Assembly (NCBI RefSeq): GCF_900096565.1
Contig: NZ_FMYP01000044.1
Span: 1 to 35,943 of the forward strand
Reading direction: 5' to 3'
DNA from: Williamwhitmania taraxaci
GTDB lineage: Bacteria > Bacteroidota > Bacteroidia > Bacteroidales > Williamwhitmaniaceae
DNA: 35,943 nt
Positions 22,831 through 31,700 of this stretch are shown one piece after another. Below the pieces are notes generated by a model. That model ran no database searches, was not told the DNA's origin, and saw nothing but the letters and a program-made list of their open reading frames with translations. The position numbers were made by a program, and so were the translations under genes. Position 1 is the stretch's first letter, and each line of letters opens with the position of its first letter.

Positions 22831-25803
22831 ATGAACTTTTCCCGAATTCTAGCATCGTTGATTCTTTGCGCACCAATAGCTATTACAGCCCAACCCTTCT
22901 CCCCTGCTTCGAAGGTAAACCCGTTTATAGGAACCGGAGGCCACGGCCACACTTACCCCGGCGCCACGGCTCCCTTTGGTATGGTGCAGCTGAGCCCCGA
23001 TACGCGCCTCACGGGATGGGATGGCTGCTCGGGCTACCACTTCTCCGATAGCGCAATCTACGGCTTTTCGCATACGCACCTCAGCGGCACGGGCGTGGCC
23101 GACTACTGCGATATTCTTTTGATGCCAACCATTGGTGAACCGGTAACTACAAGCAATGATTACGTTTCCCCTTTCCGGAAGGAGACCGAAAAGGCCGAAC
23201 CCGGATACTACACCGTGTTTCTCGATAAACCTAAGGTGAAGGTAGAGCTTACGGCATCAGCCCGCGTGGGCTTTCACCGCTACACGTTTCCAAAGAGTAA
23301 GGAGGCCAACATTCTGCTGGATCTTGAACACCGCGATGAAGTGCTGGATGCTTGGATTGAGGTGGTAAACGACTACGAGGTGCACGGATTCCGCCGCTCT
23401 AAGTCGTGGGCAACGAACCAATCGGTATACTTTGTAATTCGTTTCTCGAAACCTATCGATGGCGCATTTACTGCCGCAGCCGAAGGTGAAGAGATAACCC
23501 TAGTGCCGCTCCCACTTGCACCCAAAACGCTTGCTCGCGACCAAAAGAGTCGCGTAGTAGGAAAAAAGCTAAAGAGTAACTTTCGCTTTAGAACCAAGGC
23601 CGGAGAAGAAATTCTGGTTAAGGTGGGCATTTCGGCCGTAAGCATTGATGGCGCGTTGGCAAACATCAACTCCGAGATTCCCGGTTGGGATTTTGACGCT
23701 GTGCGCCAGCAAACCTTCGACAGTTGGAACCGCGAACTGAGCAAAATTGAGGTTTCGGGAGGAACAAAGGAACAAGAAACCACCTTTTACTCGGCACTTT
23801 ACCACTGCATGTTGGTTCCCAACCTCTTTATGGATGCCGATGGGCAGTATCTGGGCACCGACCTCAAGCCGCACACCGCAGAGGGGTTTACCCCTTACAC
23901 CATCTTCTCGTTGTGGGATACCTATCGCGCCTATCATCCGCTAATGACGATTATTGACACGCGCAGAACTACCGATTTCATAAACATCTTTCTCTCGCAT
24001 TACAAAAACGGCGGTCTGCTACCCGTGTGGGAGTTGGCTGGCAACGAAACCTTCTGCATGATTGGCTACCACTCGGTTCCTGTGATTGTAGATGCCTACA
24101 TGAAGGGGATTCGCGGTTTCGATGCTAACCTTGCCCTTGAGGCCATGCAACACAGCGCAACACAAAATCGTTTTGGGTTGGATGTTTACCGCAGCCACGG
24201 ATGCATTCCGGGCGATTTGGAGTCGGAGGGCGTGTCGAAAACACTTGAGTATGCCTACGACGATTGGTGCATTGCGCAGCTAGCAAAAGATTTGGGAAAA
24301 GGCGCGGTTTACAACGAATACATTCAGCGTGCGCAGTATTACCGCAACATGTTCGACCCCGAAACTGGGTTTATGCGGCCACGCATTAATGGTGGATTTA
24401 AGAAACCATTTAACCCAACGGAGGTAGATTTTAACTTTACCGAAGGCAATAGCTGGCAATACAGCTTCTATGTGCCGCAAGATATTACGGGGCTGGCGAA
24501 GCTACATGGCGGCATGGGTGCGCTGGCAACCAAACTCGACTTGCTCTTTGCCACCGAACAGAATCTCAGCGGACGCGAGCAGGTGGATATCACCGGGCTA
24601 ATTGGACAGTATGCTCACGGCAACGAACCAAGCCATCATATGGCCTACCTATATGACTACTTGGGACAACCGTGGAAAACTCAACAGCGCGTGCACCAAA
24701 TTATGAATGAGATGTATTCGGCCAAGCCCGATGGGCTAATTGGCAATGAAGATTGCGGACAAATGAGCGCTTGGCTGGTGATGAGCGCAATGGGTTTCTA
24801 CCCTGTTTGTCCGGGCAGCAACCAGTATGCCATTGGCACACCTTGGTTTCCAAAGACAACAATTCATCTCGAAAACGGAAAATCATTTACCATTTCGGCA
24901 CCGGAAGTAAATGATAAGAACTTCTACATACAAAGTGCAACCCTTAACGAAAACAGCTACGCGAAGAGTTTTATCAACCATTCGGATATAATGAATGGTG
25001 GGGAGCTAACTTTTAACTTAGGCACTGAACCCAACAAGCAGTGGGGCGTTGGCGAGGGCAATGAACCAGCTACATCCATTGCCGAGAAAAGTCGCACAAC
25101 TATTCCGTGGATTGAAGCAAAAAGCCGCACCTTTACCGATACGCTAAAGGTGACCCTGCAACCGGGCGAAGCAGGTTCGAAAATCATTTATACTATTGAT
25201 GGAAGCGACCCGCGCAAGAAGGGGATGCAGAGCAATAAACCGATTATAGTAACTGGAACTTGCACCATAAAGGCGGTGGCCGTTGCTGCGGGAAAATATA
25301 CCAGCTTCGTGGTAGAGGGAACCTTCTTCAACGTAAAGACGAATCGCAAAATTACCATTGCCTCGAAAGTAAATAGTCAGTATACCGCAGGTGGCCCCGA
25401 AGGGCTGATTGATGGCATTCGCGGTGCGGAGAACTTCCGACTTGGAGGATGGCAAGGCTACCAAGACCAAGACTTTGAGGCAATAGTCGATTTGGGTAAC
25501 GAGCAACCAATTAAGAGAGTGGCCGCCGGATTTTTACAAGATGTTGGTTCGTGGATTATGATGCCTACCGTAGTGGAGTTTTACACCAGCAGCGACGACA
25601 TTACCTACTACCTTACGGCCAAGGTTGCCAACACCGTTGCCGATACTGTAATGACATCGACCGTTCAAGACCTTTCGGCTACGGTTAGCACAACAGCCCG
25701 CTACGTAAAGGTGATTGCTCGCAACTACGGTGCGCTACCCAAATGGCACTTGGGTGCAGGTTTTCCCGCATTTATATTTGTGGATGAGATTGTGGTAGAG
25801 TGA
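22831..25803 (+). CDS. Secreted GH92 alpha-mannosidase with CHB_HEX_C and F5/8-type domains
   Basis: The 990-residue product has a signal peptide (MNFSRILASLILCAPIAITA) and a GH92 N-domain beginning VNPFIGTGGHGHTYPGATAP. A catalytic (alpha/alpha)6 barrel follows, with SLWDTYRAYHPLMT, ETFCMIGYHSVPVI, GQYAHGNEPSHHMAYLYDYL and NEDCGQMSAWLVMSAMGFYP. This is the calcium-dependent family that removes terminal alpha-linked (mostly alpha-1,2) mannose from N-glycans and mannans. At about 745-830 lies a chitobiase C-terminal-like module (IIYTIDGSDPRKKGMQSNKP) and at about 840-990 an F5/8-type-C/CBM32-like module (GPEGLIDGIRGAENFRLGGW). These probably bind sugar. It pairs functionally with the GH20 and GH2 enzymes, though each has its own transcription unit. 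Confidence 0.93.
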   Translation: MNFSRILASLILCAPIAITAQPFSPASKVNPFIGTGGHGHTYPGATAPFGMVQLSPDTRLTGWDGCSGYHFSDSAIYGFSHTHLSGTGVADYCDILLMPTIGEPVTTSNDYVSPFRKETEKAEPGYYTVFLDKPKVKVELTASARVGFHRYTFPKSKEANILLDLEHRDEVLDAWIEVVNDYEVHGFRRSKSWATNQSVYFVIRFSKPIDGAFTAAAEGEEITLVPLPLAPKTLARDQKSRVVGKKLKSNFRFRTKAGEEILVKVGISAVSIDGALANINSEIPGWDFDAVRQQTFDSWNRELSKIEVSGGTKEQETTFYSALYHCMLVPNLFMDADGQYLGTDLKPHTAEGFTPYTIFSLWDTYRAYHPLMTIIDTRRTTDFINIFLSHYKNGGLLPVWELAGNETFCMIGYHSVPVIVDAYMKGIRGFDANLALEAMQHSATQNRFGLDVYRSHGCIPGDLESEGVSKTLEYAYDDWCIAQLAKDLGKGAVYNEYIQRAQYYRNMFDPETGFMRPRINGGFKKPFNPTEVDFNFTEGNSWQYSFYVPQDITGLAKLHGGMGALATKLDLLFATEQNLSGREQVDITGLIGQYAHGNEPSHHMAYLYDYLGQPWKTQQRVHQIMNEMYSAKPDGLIGNEDCGQMSAWLVMSAMGFYPVCPGSNQYAIGTPWFPKTTIHLENGKSFTISAPEVNDKNFYIQSATLNENSYAKSFINHSDIMNGGELTFNLGTEPNKQWGVGEGNEPATSIAEKSRTTIPWIEAKSRTFTDTLKVTLQPGEAGSKIIYTIDGSDPRKKGMQSNKPIIVTGTCTIKAVAVAAGKYTSFVVEGTFFNVKTNRKITIASKVNSQYTAGGPEGLIDGIRGAENFRLGGWQGYQDQDFEAIVDLGNEQPIKRVAAGFLQDVGSWIMMPTVVEFYTSSDDITYYLTAKVANTVADTVMTSTVQDLSATVSTTARYVKVIARNYGALPKWHLGAGFPAFIFVDEIVVE

Positions 25804-25805
25804 GA

Positions 25806-25838
25806 GAAGTCGGAAGACGGAAGTCCGAAGTCGGATTC
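25806..25838. repeat. Short GGAAGACGGAAGTC-type repeat
   Basis: A run of GAAGTCGGAAGACGGAAGTC-like units directly follows the GH92 stop codon, the inverse of the motif before GH20 (14603-14660). Confidence 0.45.
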
Positions 25839-26005
25839 ATCGCTGAACTATTAATCTAAAAAAAAGAAACACCAAACCACTTCCAGTTTTCAAGCCTTTC
25901 CTCCAACCTATTCTTCTCATTCAATAAAACCATTTGGTAAAGCAAAAGATTATAACTACAATTGTTAGTTGACAGCAATGCCGTCCACTAAAACCGACAA
26001 TACCA

Positions 26006-27175
26006 ATGAGAAAGAGTTTACTATTTATACTGTTGTTGATTACTTCTATATCAACTCAGGCACAGGATACGTCCAATGATTCCGTTTTATCAACGATCAT
26101 AGGCGAGTTAAAACAGCTGGAAGATTTTAAGCTGACCTATAATGGGCATTTTGTTTTCGCCGATTCCACCTGTAGAGATTCTAAAGGAACAACTGAATAC
26201 TATCGAGCAAGAAACGATTCAATATGGGGATATACCCTCATCGATAGCGTGTTTTATGCAGATGTCAACCAACATCTCGTTGACATTTATGATGGATCGG
26301 AAATGCTTTATTTGAAAATAGACGACAAAAAGTTTAGAACCGTGAATTATGGTTCCTTAGGTTTCGACACAAAAACAATACTAATTAACAGTAATAGAAT
26401 CACTCCGCTATTAAACAAACTGGAATTCATACTACTAAACAAGGAGCCATATACACTGACCACTGATAGCGAGCATATCAAGTTAAAATTCACCTCGGCT
26501 TACGCATTGAGCAGCGGTGCAAAACCAACCAAAATGACATATAAACATATAACAGGGCAAACCATCGAAATTACCTTTAATAGGTCAACCTACCTGCCTA
26601 CCCATTATTTCGAAAATATAACTTACAATAATAGCAACGCCCCAATGATTTGTGAAGAAGAATTCGCATTTGAAACAATAGAACATAAAACAATATCTAT
26701 TTACGATTACATCCCCTCCAACTTTATCCCATATGATCCCTTTGGAGGGAAACTGGGAGTTGGTAAACTGGCATATAGTTTTTCACTGCCTACCAACCAC
26801 AATGATAGCCTTTCGCTAAATCAACTGAAAGAGAGGGTTGTAGTAATAATGTTCTCCTCCGAATTTTGCGGCGGTTGCAGGCAAGCAATCCCACAAATCA
26901 ACGAGCTGAGACAAAAAATGCAAGGCAAAGATGTGATCTTTCTCTATATCGATGTAGACAAAAGGACAAAGGTTGATGCCCTCCAGAAATTTGCGAAAGA
27001 ACAAAAAATTGAAATGCCATGCTTAAGTGATAACGGAACCGTTTCCGGACAGTACGGCGTAACAGGGGTCCCAACTTTCTTTTTAATAAACCAAAAGAGA
27101 GTTATTGCAGATCGGCTTATAGGGGCAAATATTTCGGATACATTGGAAACGAAGATTCTTGAGTTGTTGAACTAA
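26006..27175 (+). CDS. Exported thioredoxin-fold (TlpA/ResA-like) protein
   Basis: The 389-residue product starts with signal peptide MRKSLLFILLLITSISTQAQ. The first about 250 residues are an unclassified beta-rich region (DFKLTYNGHFVFADSTCRDS, KMTYKHITGQTIEITFNRST) similar in style to DUF2092-like outer-membrane lipoprotein-carrier domains. A C-terminal thioredoxin domain (about 262-389) follows, with active site FCGGC (Cys288, Cys291) and the cis-Pro in GVTGVPTFF. The CGGC motif differs from the usual CxPC. It probably acts as a periplasmic thiol-disulfide reductase or oxidase. It is a single gene between the GH92 and M3 peptidase genes. Confidence 0.8.
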   Translation: MRKSLLFILLLITSISTQAQDTSNDSVLSTIIGELKQLEDFKLTYNGHFVFADSTCRDSKGTTEYYRARNDSIWGYTLIDSVFYADVNQHLVDIYDGSEMLYLKIDDKKFRTVNYGSLGFDTKTILINSNRITPLLNKLEFILLNKEPYTLTTDSEHIKLKFTSAYALSSGAKPTKMTYKHITGQTIEITFNRSTYLPTHYFENITYNNSNAPMICEEEFAFETIEHKTISIYDYIPSNFIPYDPFGGKLGVGKLAYSFSLPTNHNDSLSLNQLKERVVVIMFSSEFCGGCRQAIPQINELRQKMQGKDVIFLYIDVDKRTKVDALQKFAKEQKIEMPCLSDNGTVSGQYGVTGVPTFFLINQKRVIADRLIGANISDTLETKILELLN

Positions 27176-27205
27176 GAGAACTGGACATTACAGCGAACCA
27201 TAAAA

Positions 27206-27373
27206 TTACAATTGGAGACCTGTTCGGCTAACGATATTATGATTAATATAATCAACATCGGAACGAAGTTCGTTAACGCTACTTTTCTCGACAAGTTGCT
27301 GGTTGTGGCGCTTTACTGAAACACACCCAGCCATTAAAACACCAATAGTAAGACACGCTAATAACTTCTTCAT
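27206..27373 (-). pseudogene. Truncated lipoprotein, N-terminal remnant of an S41-peptidase-like gene (55 aa)
   Basis: On the minus strand ATG 27373 opens a 55-codon frame with a textbook lipoprotein signal, MKKLLACLTIGVLMAGC, lipidation Cys at residue 17. It continues VSVKRHNQQLVEKSSVNELR then SDVDYINHNI and stops after TGLQL. The segment resembles the start of exported S41 (tail-specific protease-like) peptidases of Bacteroidota, in which a LxxDVDYxxxxI helix follows the lipobox. Everything after it is missing. It may be a deletion remnant or a genuine small lipoprotein. Confidence 0.5.
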
Positions 27374-27589
27374 TCAACTACGCTTTACGGTTTCGATTGG
27401 TAACAAAAGTATCTTTTTATAAGAATCCAACAAGAATTTATTTTCTTTACATCGTTAGAAATGGAAAAACACAAAGCGATGAAATGCACAGACCATATTA
27501 TTAGATTCGTGCAGTAACGCAAATTATCTTAAACCTTTAAGCCAAGTAGTAATCAAACCTAAATTGTTATTTAAACCAACTTCACCCTC

Positions 27590-29695
27590 ATGAAAAAAAT
27601 AGCACTTGTAAGCCTTATGGCTCTAATGGCGGCAACAGGAATGGCGCAGCCAAAGGACGGCGGAAACCCTTTCTTTAAGGAGTACACTACTCCGTTTAAG
27701 GTGCCACCTTTCAACCTGATTGATACCAGCCACTTTATTCCGGCAATTGTAGAAGGTATTAAGCAGCAACAGGCCGAGATTGATGCCATTGTGAACAATC
27801 CAAAGGCACCTACCTTTGAAAATACCATTGTGGCTTACGATAAGAGTGGTGCCTTACTTAGCAAGGTTGGATCGGTATTTGGAAGTCTCAATGGAGCAAA
27901 TACCTCTCCTGCACTGCAAGCAATTGCGCGCAAAACATCGCCAATGTCGACTAAGCACCGCGACAATATATCGCTTAACGAGAAGCTTTTCAAGCGGATT
28001 AAAACAGTTTACGAAAACCGCAACAAAAGCAAGCTAACCCCGCTGCAAATTAGAGTTGTAGAAAAATATTACAGCGATTTTGAGCGCAACGGTGCAAACC
28101 TTTCTGAGGCCGACAAAACTAAGCTTCGCGCAATTAACCAAGAGCTATCCATGCTGGGGCTTAAGTTTGGCGAGAACCTTCTTGCTGAAACAAACAATAA
28201 CTTTAAGCTGGTTGTTGACAATAAGGCCGACCTGGCTGGTTTGCCTGCCGACGTAATTATTAGCGGAGCCGACCAAGCTAAGCAAGACGGCATGGAGGGC
28301 AAATGGGTGTTTACGCTTCAAAAGCCTAGCATGATTCCATTCCTACAGTATGCTCAAAACCGTGAACTGCGCAAGAAAATTTACATGGGCTACAACATGC
28401 GCGGCAACAACGATAACGAATTCGACAACAAGGTAAATATCCTTAAAATTGCAAACCTACGTGCCGAAAGAGCAAACCTATTGGGATACAAAACCTATGC
28501 TGACTATATTATCAGCAACAATATGGCAAAAACCCCTGAGGCGGTTTACGATTTCCTAAATAAAATAATGGAACCAGCGCTGAACGTTGCAAAGCAAGAC
28601 CTTGCCGAAATGCAAGCCATTGCCGACCGCGAAGGTGCCAACATTAAGCTAGAAGCTTGGGACTGGTGGTTCTACTCCGAAAAGCTACGCAAGGAGAAGT
28701 ATAACCTCGACGAAGCCGAAATTAAGCCATACCTTTCGTTGGAAAATGTAAGAACTGGAATGTTCTACGTTGCCAATAAGCTATACGGCATTACCTTTAC
28801 CAAGAGGCCCGACCTTCCGGTATATCATACTGAAGTAGATGCCTTTGAGATCAAAGATTCTACCGGAAAACATATTGGAGTTCTCTACATGGATTACCAT
28901 CCAAGACCAGGCAAACGCTCGGGTGCTTGGTGCGGTCGATTCAGAAGTCAATCGTACGAAAATGGTAAGAGAATTACTCCGGTAATTACCATTGTAACAA
29001 ACTTTACCCGTCCAGCGGGCGATGCTCCTGCGCTGCTTACCTGGGATGAAACCTCTACCCTTTTTCATGAGTTTGGACATGCCCTTCACGGCCTGTTTAC
29101 CGATGGCCAATACGAGCGCATTGCCGGCAGTATTCCTCGCGATATGATTGAACTTCCATCGCAAGTTATGGAAAACTGGGCAGGCGAACCCGAAGTGCTA
29201 AAGGTTTACGCTAAGCACTACAAAACTGGCGAAGTAATGCCTCAAGAGCTTATTACTAAGTTGGAGAAGAGCATGACCTTTAACCAAGCGTTTGTAACCG
29301 TTGAATACATTGCAGCTTCCATCCTCGACCTCGACTGGCACAGCTTTACCGCGCCAAAACAGGTTGATGTAAATGCGTTTGAGAAGGAGAGCATGGATAA
29401 GATTCACCTTATTCCCGAGATTCTTCCCCGTTACCGCACCACCTTCTTTAGCCATATTACTGGTGGATACGCAGCCGGATACTACGTTTACCTATGGGCA
29501 GCAGTGCTCGACAGCGATGCATTCCAATCGTTCGTAGACTCTGGAAACCTTTACAACAAGGATATTGCCGCCAAATTCCGTAAGTTCATCCTCACCGAGG
29601 GTGGCAACGACGAGGGTATGGTTCAATACCGCAAGTTTAGAGGCCAAGACCCAAGCCCAATTCCACTTCTTAAGAAGCGAGGCTTAGACAAATAA
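27590..29695 (+). CDS. dcp: M3-family peptidyl-dipeptidase (Dcp-like)
   Basis: The 701-residue protein begins MKKIALVSLMALMAATGMAQ, a signal peptide. It has a long helical body and the zinc site LFHEFGHALHGL (His493, Glu494, His497), followed by the third ligand region ELPSQVMENW, where Glu lies about 25 residues further on. GGYAAGYYVYLWAAVLDSDAF matches the oligopeptidase-F/Dcp substrate cleft. It removes C-terminal dipeptides from peptides in the periplasm. Length and motifs are as expected for Dcp of Bacteroidota. It is monocistronic and ends at a strong terminator. Confidence 0.92.
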   Translation: MKKIALVSLMALMAATGMAQPKDGGNPFFKEYTTPFKVPPFNLIDTSHFIPAIVEGIKQQQAEIDAIVNNPKAPTFENTIVAYDKSGALLSKVGSVFGSLNGANTSPALQAIARKTSPMSTKHRDNISLNEKLFKRIKTVYENRNKSKLTPLQIRVVEKYYSDFERNGANLSEADKTKLRAINQELSMLGLKFGENLLAETNNNFKLVVDNKADLAGLPADVIISGADQAKQDGMEGKWVFTLQKPSMIPFLQYAQNRELRKKIYMGYNMRGNNDNEFDNKVNILKIANLRAERANLLGYKTYADYIISNNMAKTPEAVYDFLNKIMEPALNVAKQDLAEMQAIADREGANIKLEAWDWWFYSEKLRKEKYNLDEAEIKPYLSLENVRTGMFYVANKLYGITFTKRPDLPVYHTEVDAFEIKDSTGKHIGVLYMDYHPRPGKRSGAWCGRFRSQSYENGKRITPVITIVTNFTRPAGDAPALLTWDETSTLFHEFGHALHGLFTDGQYERIAGSIPRDMIELPSQVMENWAGEPEVLKVYAKHYKTGEVMPQELITKLEKSMTFNQAFVTVEYIAASILDLDWHSFTAPKQVDVNAFEKESMDKIHLIPEILPRYRTTFFSHITGGYAAGYYVYLWAAVLDSDAFQSFVDSGNLYNKDIAAKFRKFILTEGGNDEGMVQYRKFRGQDPSPIPLLKKRGLDK

Positions 29696-29714
29696 CCATT
29701 CAAAAACAATATAG

Positions 29715-29745
29715 AAAGGGCGTTCGGTTGAACGCCCTTTTTGTT
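29715..29745 (+). terminator. Intrinsic terminator after the M3 peptidase gene
   Basis: AAAGGGCGTTC (29715-29725) pairs with GAACGCCCTTT (29730-29740) across GGTT, then a T-tract. Confidence 0.9.
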
Positions 29746-29804
29746 TTGCTAATAGCAAGAGGCAAGAACAAGCCAGCTAAGCTTTCCAGCAAACCAGCTT
29801 CTAG

Positions 29805-30111
29805 CGCCGAGAGTCGGCTTTGTTGCTGCGAGAGTCGAAGCCAACTCTCTGAGTAACCTTTTAGATTCTCCGAGTGAGAAAATTGCCTCTCCGCGATACC
29901 TTTTTCCCTCTCCGGGTAGCAAATTTGCTTCTCCGAGTAGCATTTTTCCCTCTCCGGGTAGCAAATTTGCTTCTCCAACTAGCATTTTTCCCTCTCTCAG
30001 TAGCAAATTTGCTTCTCCGAGATACCTTTTTCTCACTCCGAGAAGCAAATTGCCTCCTAAAGAAGCAATTTGCCTCTCGGCCTAGCAATTTTCCTCTTCG
30101 AGAGGCAATTT
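29805..30111. repeat. Tandem array of about 15 units of 20-21 bp
   Basis: Units start at 29805, 29826, 29847, 29868, 29889, 29910, 29931, 29952, 29973, 29994, 30015, 30036, 30056, 30076 and 30096. The first eleven are 21 bp and the next three 20 bp. Core units alternate between CTCCGAGTAGCAAATTTGCT(T) and CTCCGAGTAGCATTTTTCCC(T), so a higher-order 42-bp period exists; AGCAAATTTGCT is palindromic. Divergence increases toward both ends. Because 21 is divisible by three, long open frames appear on both strands and are not treated as genes. The array fills the gap between the M3 terminator and the tyrosine recombinase. Confidence 0.9.
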
Positions 30112-30237
30112 AAAAAAGGACAAACAGCACAAGCGCGCAGCCATGTGCACAGCACAAAACGAAATCTCAGTTGTTTATATACAGAAAATGGACTTTTAGC
30201 TTTAAGCATTAACCAATTTCTTAGCATAAGCCCCAAC

Positions 30238-31329
30238 ATGCAAACAATAGTAACCGAACGAATCCTTTATAAAAAGGAGCCCCGACTGGCATTACGCTTT
30301 GCATACGATGCAGCCCTTGTAAAACTTGTAAAACAGGTGGACGATGCCCAGTGGAGCCAAACCCTGCGCCTATGGCATATCCCGCTGAGCGAGCAAGCCT
30401 ACAACCAGCTGAAGCGGCTCACGCAAGAACATGCAACCCTCAGCAAAGGGGAAAACAGAATACCGCCCAAAGCAATACAAACACCCGTATCGCCGGAGGT
30501 TGCCGAGGCAATTACCGCATTTACCCGCTATATGGCACAGCGGAGGTATAGCGAAAGCACCATAGATACCTATAAGAATGCGCTCAAGCACTTTTTGCAG
30601 GTAACCAACAAACCCGTAGCCGAGATAACCAACACCGACCTTGAGCAGTTTAACCACAGCTACATTCTGGCCAACAGCTACAGCTTTTCCTACCAAAACC
30701 AGGTGGTAAACGCCGTGAAGCTATACTTCAAAACCTTTTACGGAAGCCGGTTTGATGTAGAAAAGGTAGAGCGACCCCGCCGCGAGCATAGGCTGCCCAA
30801 CGTGCTTAGCAAGGAGGAGGTAAAGAAGATTCTAGAAGCACATGCCAACATTAAGCACCGCACCATGCTTAGCCTGATATACGCCTGCGGGCTGAGGCGA
30901 AGTGAGCTGCTGCACCTTAAGCCTGCCCATGTTGACAGCAAGCGGGGGGTATTAACCATCCGGAATGCCAAGGGGAACAAGGATAGGATAGTTCCCATTT
31001 CGGAGAGAGTGCTGGCCATGCTGAGGGAGTACTATAAAGCTTACCAACCCAAGGTATGGCTATTTGAAGGGCAGAGTAAGGGAGAGCAGTATAGCGAATA
31101 TAGCCTACAAAGCGTGTTGAAGCAAGCCTTGACAAAGGCAAAGATATCCAAACCTGTAACGCTGCACTGGCTGCGGCACTCCTACGCCACTCATTTGCTA
31201 GAGTCCGGCACCGATTTGCGCTACATTCAGGAGTTGCTGGGGCATAAAAGCAGCAAGACAACCGAGATCTACACGCATGTAAGCATAACAGGCCTGAAAA
31301 AAATTCGTTCACCTTTTGATGCCATGTGA
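30238..31329 (+). CDS. Tyrosine recombinase, integron-integrase/Xer-like
   Basis: The 363-residue product has an N-terminal extension (about 1-80, containing WSQTLRLWHIPLSEQ), a SAM-like core-binding domain (about 85-175, YMAQRRYSESTIDTYKNALK) and a catalytic domain. Catalytic residues are Arg in YACGLRRSELL (220/221), Lys in NAKGNKDR, His310 and Arg313 in HWLRHSY, His in LLGHKSSK, and Tyr345 in TTEIYTHV. The C-terminus IRSPFDAM resembles the VRSPLDAL end of IntI1, but the about 16-residue insertion typical of integron integrases before the HxxR motif is not seen. It is thus Xer-like with IntI-like ends. ATG 30238 is chosen because 56 codons of the longer frame (from 30070) lie in repeat-array and leader DNA. 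It faces an alternating inverted-site cluster and a cassette-like restriction-modification module. Confidence 0.88.
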   Translation: MQTIVTERILYKKEPRLALRFAYDAALVKLVKQVDDAQWSQTLRLWHIPLSEQAYNQLKRLTQEHATLSKGENRIPPKAIQTPVSPEVAEAITAFTRYMAQRRYSESTIDTYKNALKHFLQVTNKPVAEITNTDLEQFNHSYILANSYSFSYQNQVVNAVKLYFKTFYGSRFDVEKVERPRREHRLPNVLSKEEVKKILEAHANIKHRTMLSLIYACGLRRSELLHLKPAHVDSKRGVLTIRNAKGNKDRIVPISERVLAMLREYYKAYQPKVWLFEGQSKGEQYSEYSLQSVLKQALTKAKISKPVTLHWLRHSYATHLLESGTDLRYIQELLGHKSSKTTEIYTHVSITGLKKIRSPFDAM

Positions 31330-31347
31330 TAAAGATTTATACATTTG

Positions 31348-31400
31348 TGTATTGTGTATGTTTTTCACACAATACATACCAATAGGGCATGTATTGTGTG
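31348..31400. repeat. Alternating inverted 10-12-bp sites downstream of the recombinase
   Basis: TGTATTGTGT (31348-31357), its inverse CACACAATACAT (31366-31377), and ATGTATTGTGTG (31389-31400) lie head-to-tail in alternating orientation. A partial fourth unit, TCACACATATA, follows. The last two form a perfect 12-bp inverted repeat with an 11-bp spacer. The first begins 18 bp after the recombinase stop codon. Such spacing suits tyrosine-recombinase core sites (two inverted arms around a short crossover region); alternatives are a terminator or operator. Confidence 0.7.
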
Positions 31401-31542
31401 ATTTTATCACACATATAACCGAGTTAGGGGCAAGTGTAAGAAAACTACACAGCAGACAATTTGCTACTTAAAGACAGAAAAAGAAAAACGATATAATGAA
31501 CAGCCAACGCACAAAACTGCACATTTGCAAGCCGACACACAA

Positions 31543-31591
31543 ACCAACGCATTTGCAGCACATTTAATTTTGCCCAACCGCACCCAAAGCC
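31543..31591. repeat. 49-nt direct repeat, left copy (flanks the restriction-modification module)
   Basis: Starts ACCAACGCATTTGCAGCACA and ends AACCGCACCCAAAGCC. It matches 35302-35350 closely in the CCAACGCATTTG, GCACATTT and AACCGCAC blocks. An additional half-unit with GCCAACGCA (31503-31511) and GCACATTT (31519-31526) lies just upstream. Confidence 0.75.
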
Positions 31592-31636
31592 CACCCACCA
31601 CCCGACAAGTGGACAAGTGACAATTTGAGTGCAACT

Positions 31637-31670
31637 TTTGACAGAAACAGGGTTTTAAAACTTATCTTTA
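31637..31670 (+). promoter_or_regulatory. Possible promoter of the restriction-modification operon
   Basis: TTTG (31637-31640) and TATCTTTA (31663-31670) are separated by 22 bp, matching the Bacteroidota -33/-7 pattern. The ATG follows 30 bp later. Confidence 0.4.
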
Positions 31671-31700
31671 CGACCTAATAAATTAACAAGAAAAAGGATA

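Noticed and set aside
29700-30113. Proteins encoded by the 21-bp array, both strands
   Set aside because: Same artefact of a period divisible by three; the frames cross the M3 terminator or the array edges without any domain.
30070-30237. Longer recombinase N-terminus starting at 30070
   Set aside because: The extra 56 codons begin inside the repeat array and have no family similarity; ATG 30238 starts the conserved N-terminal region.
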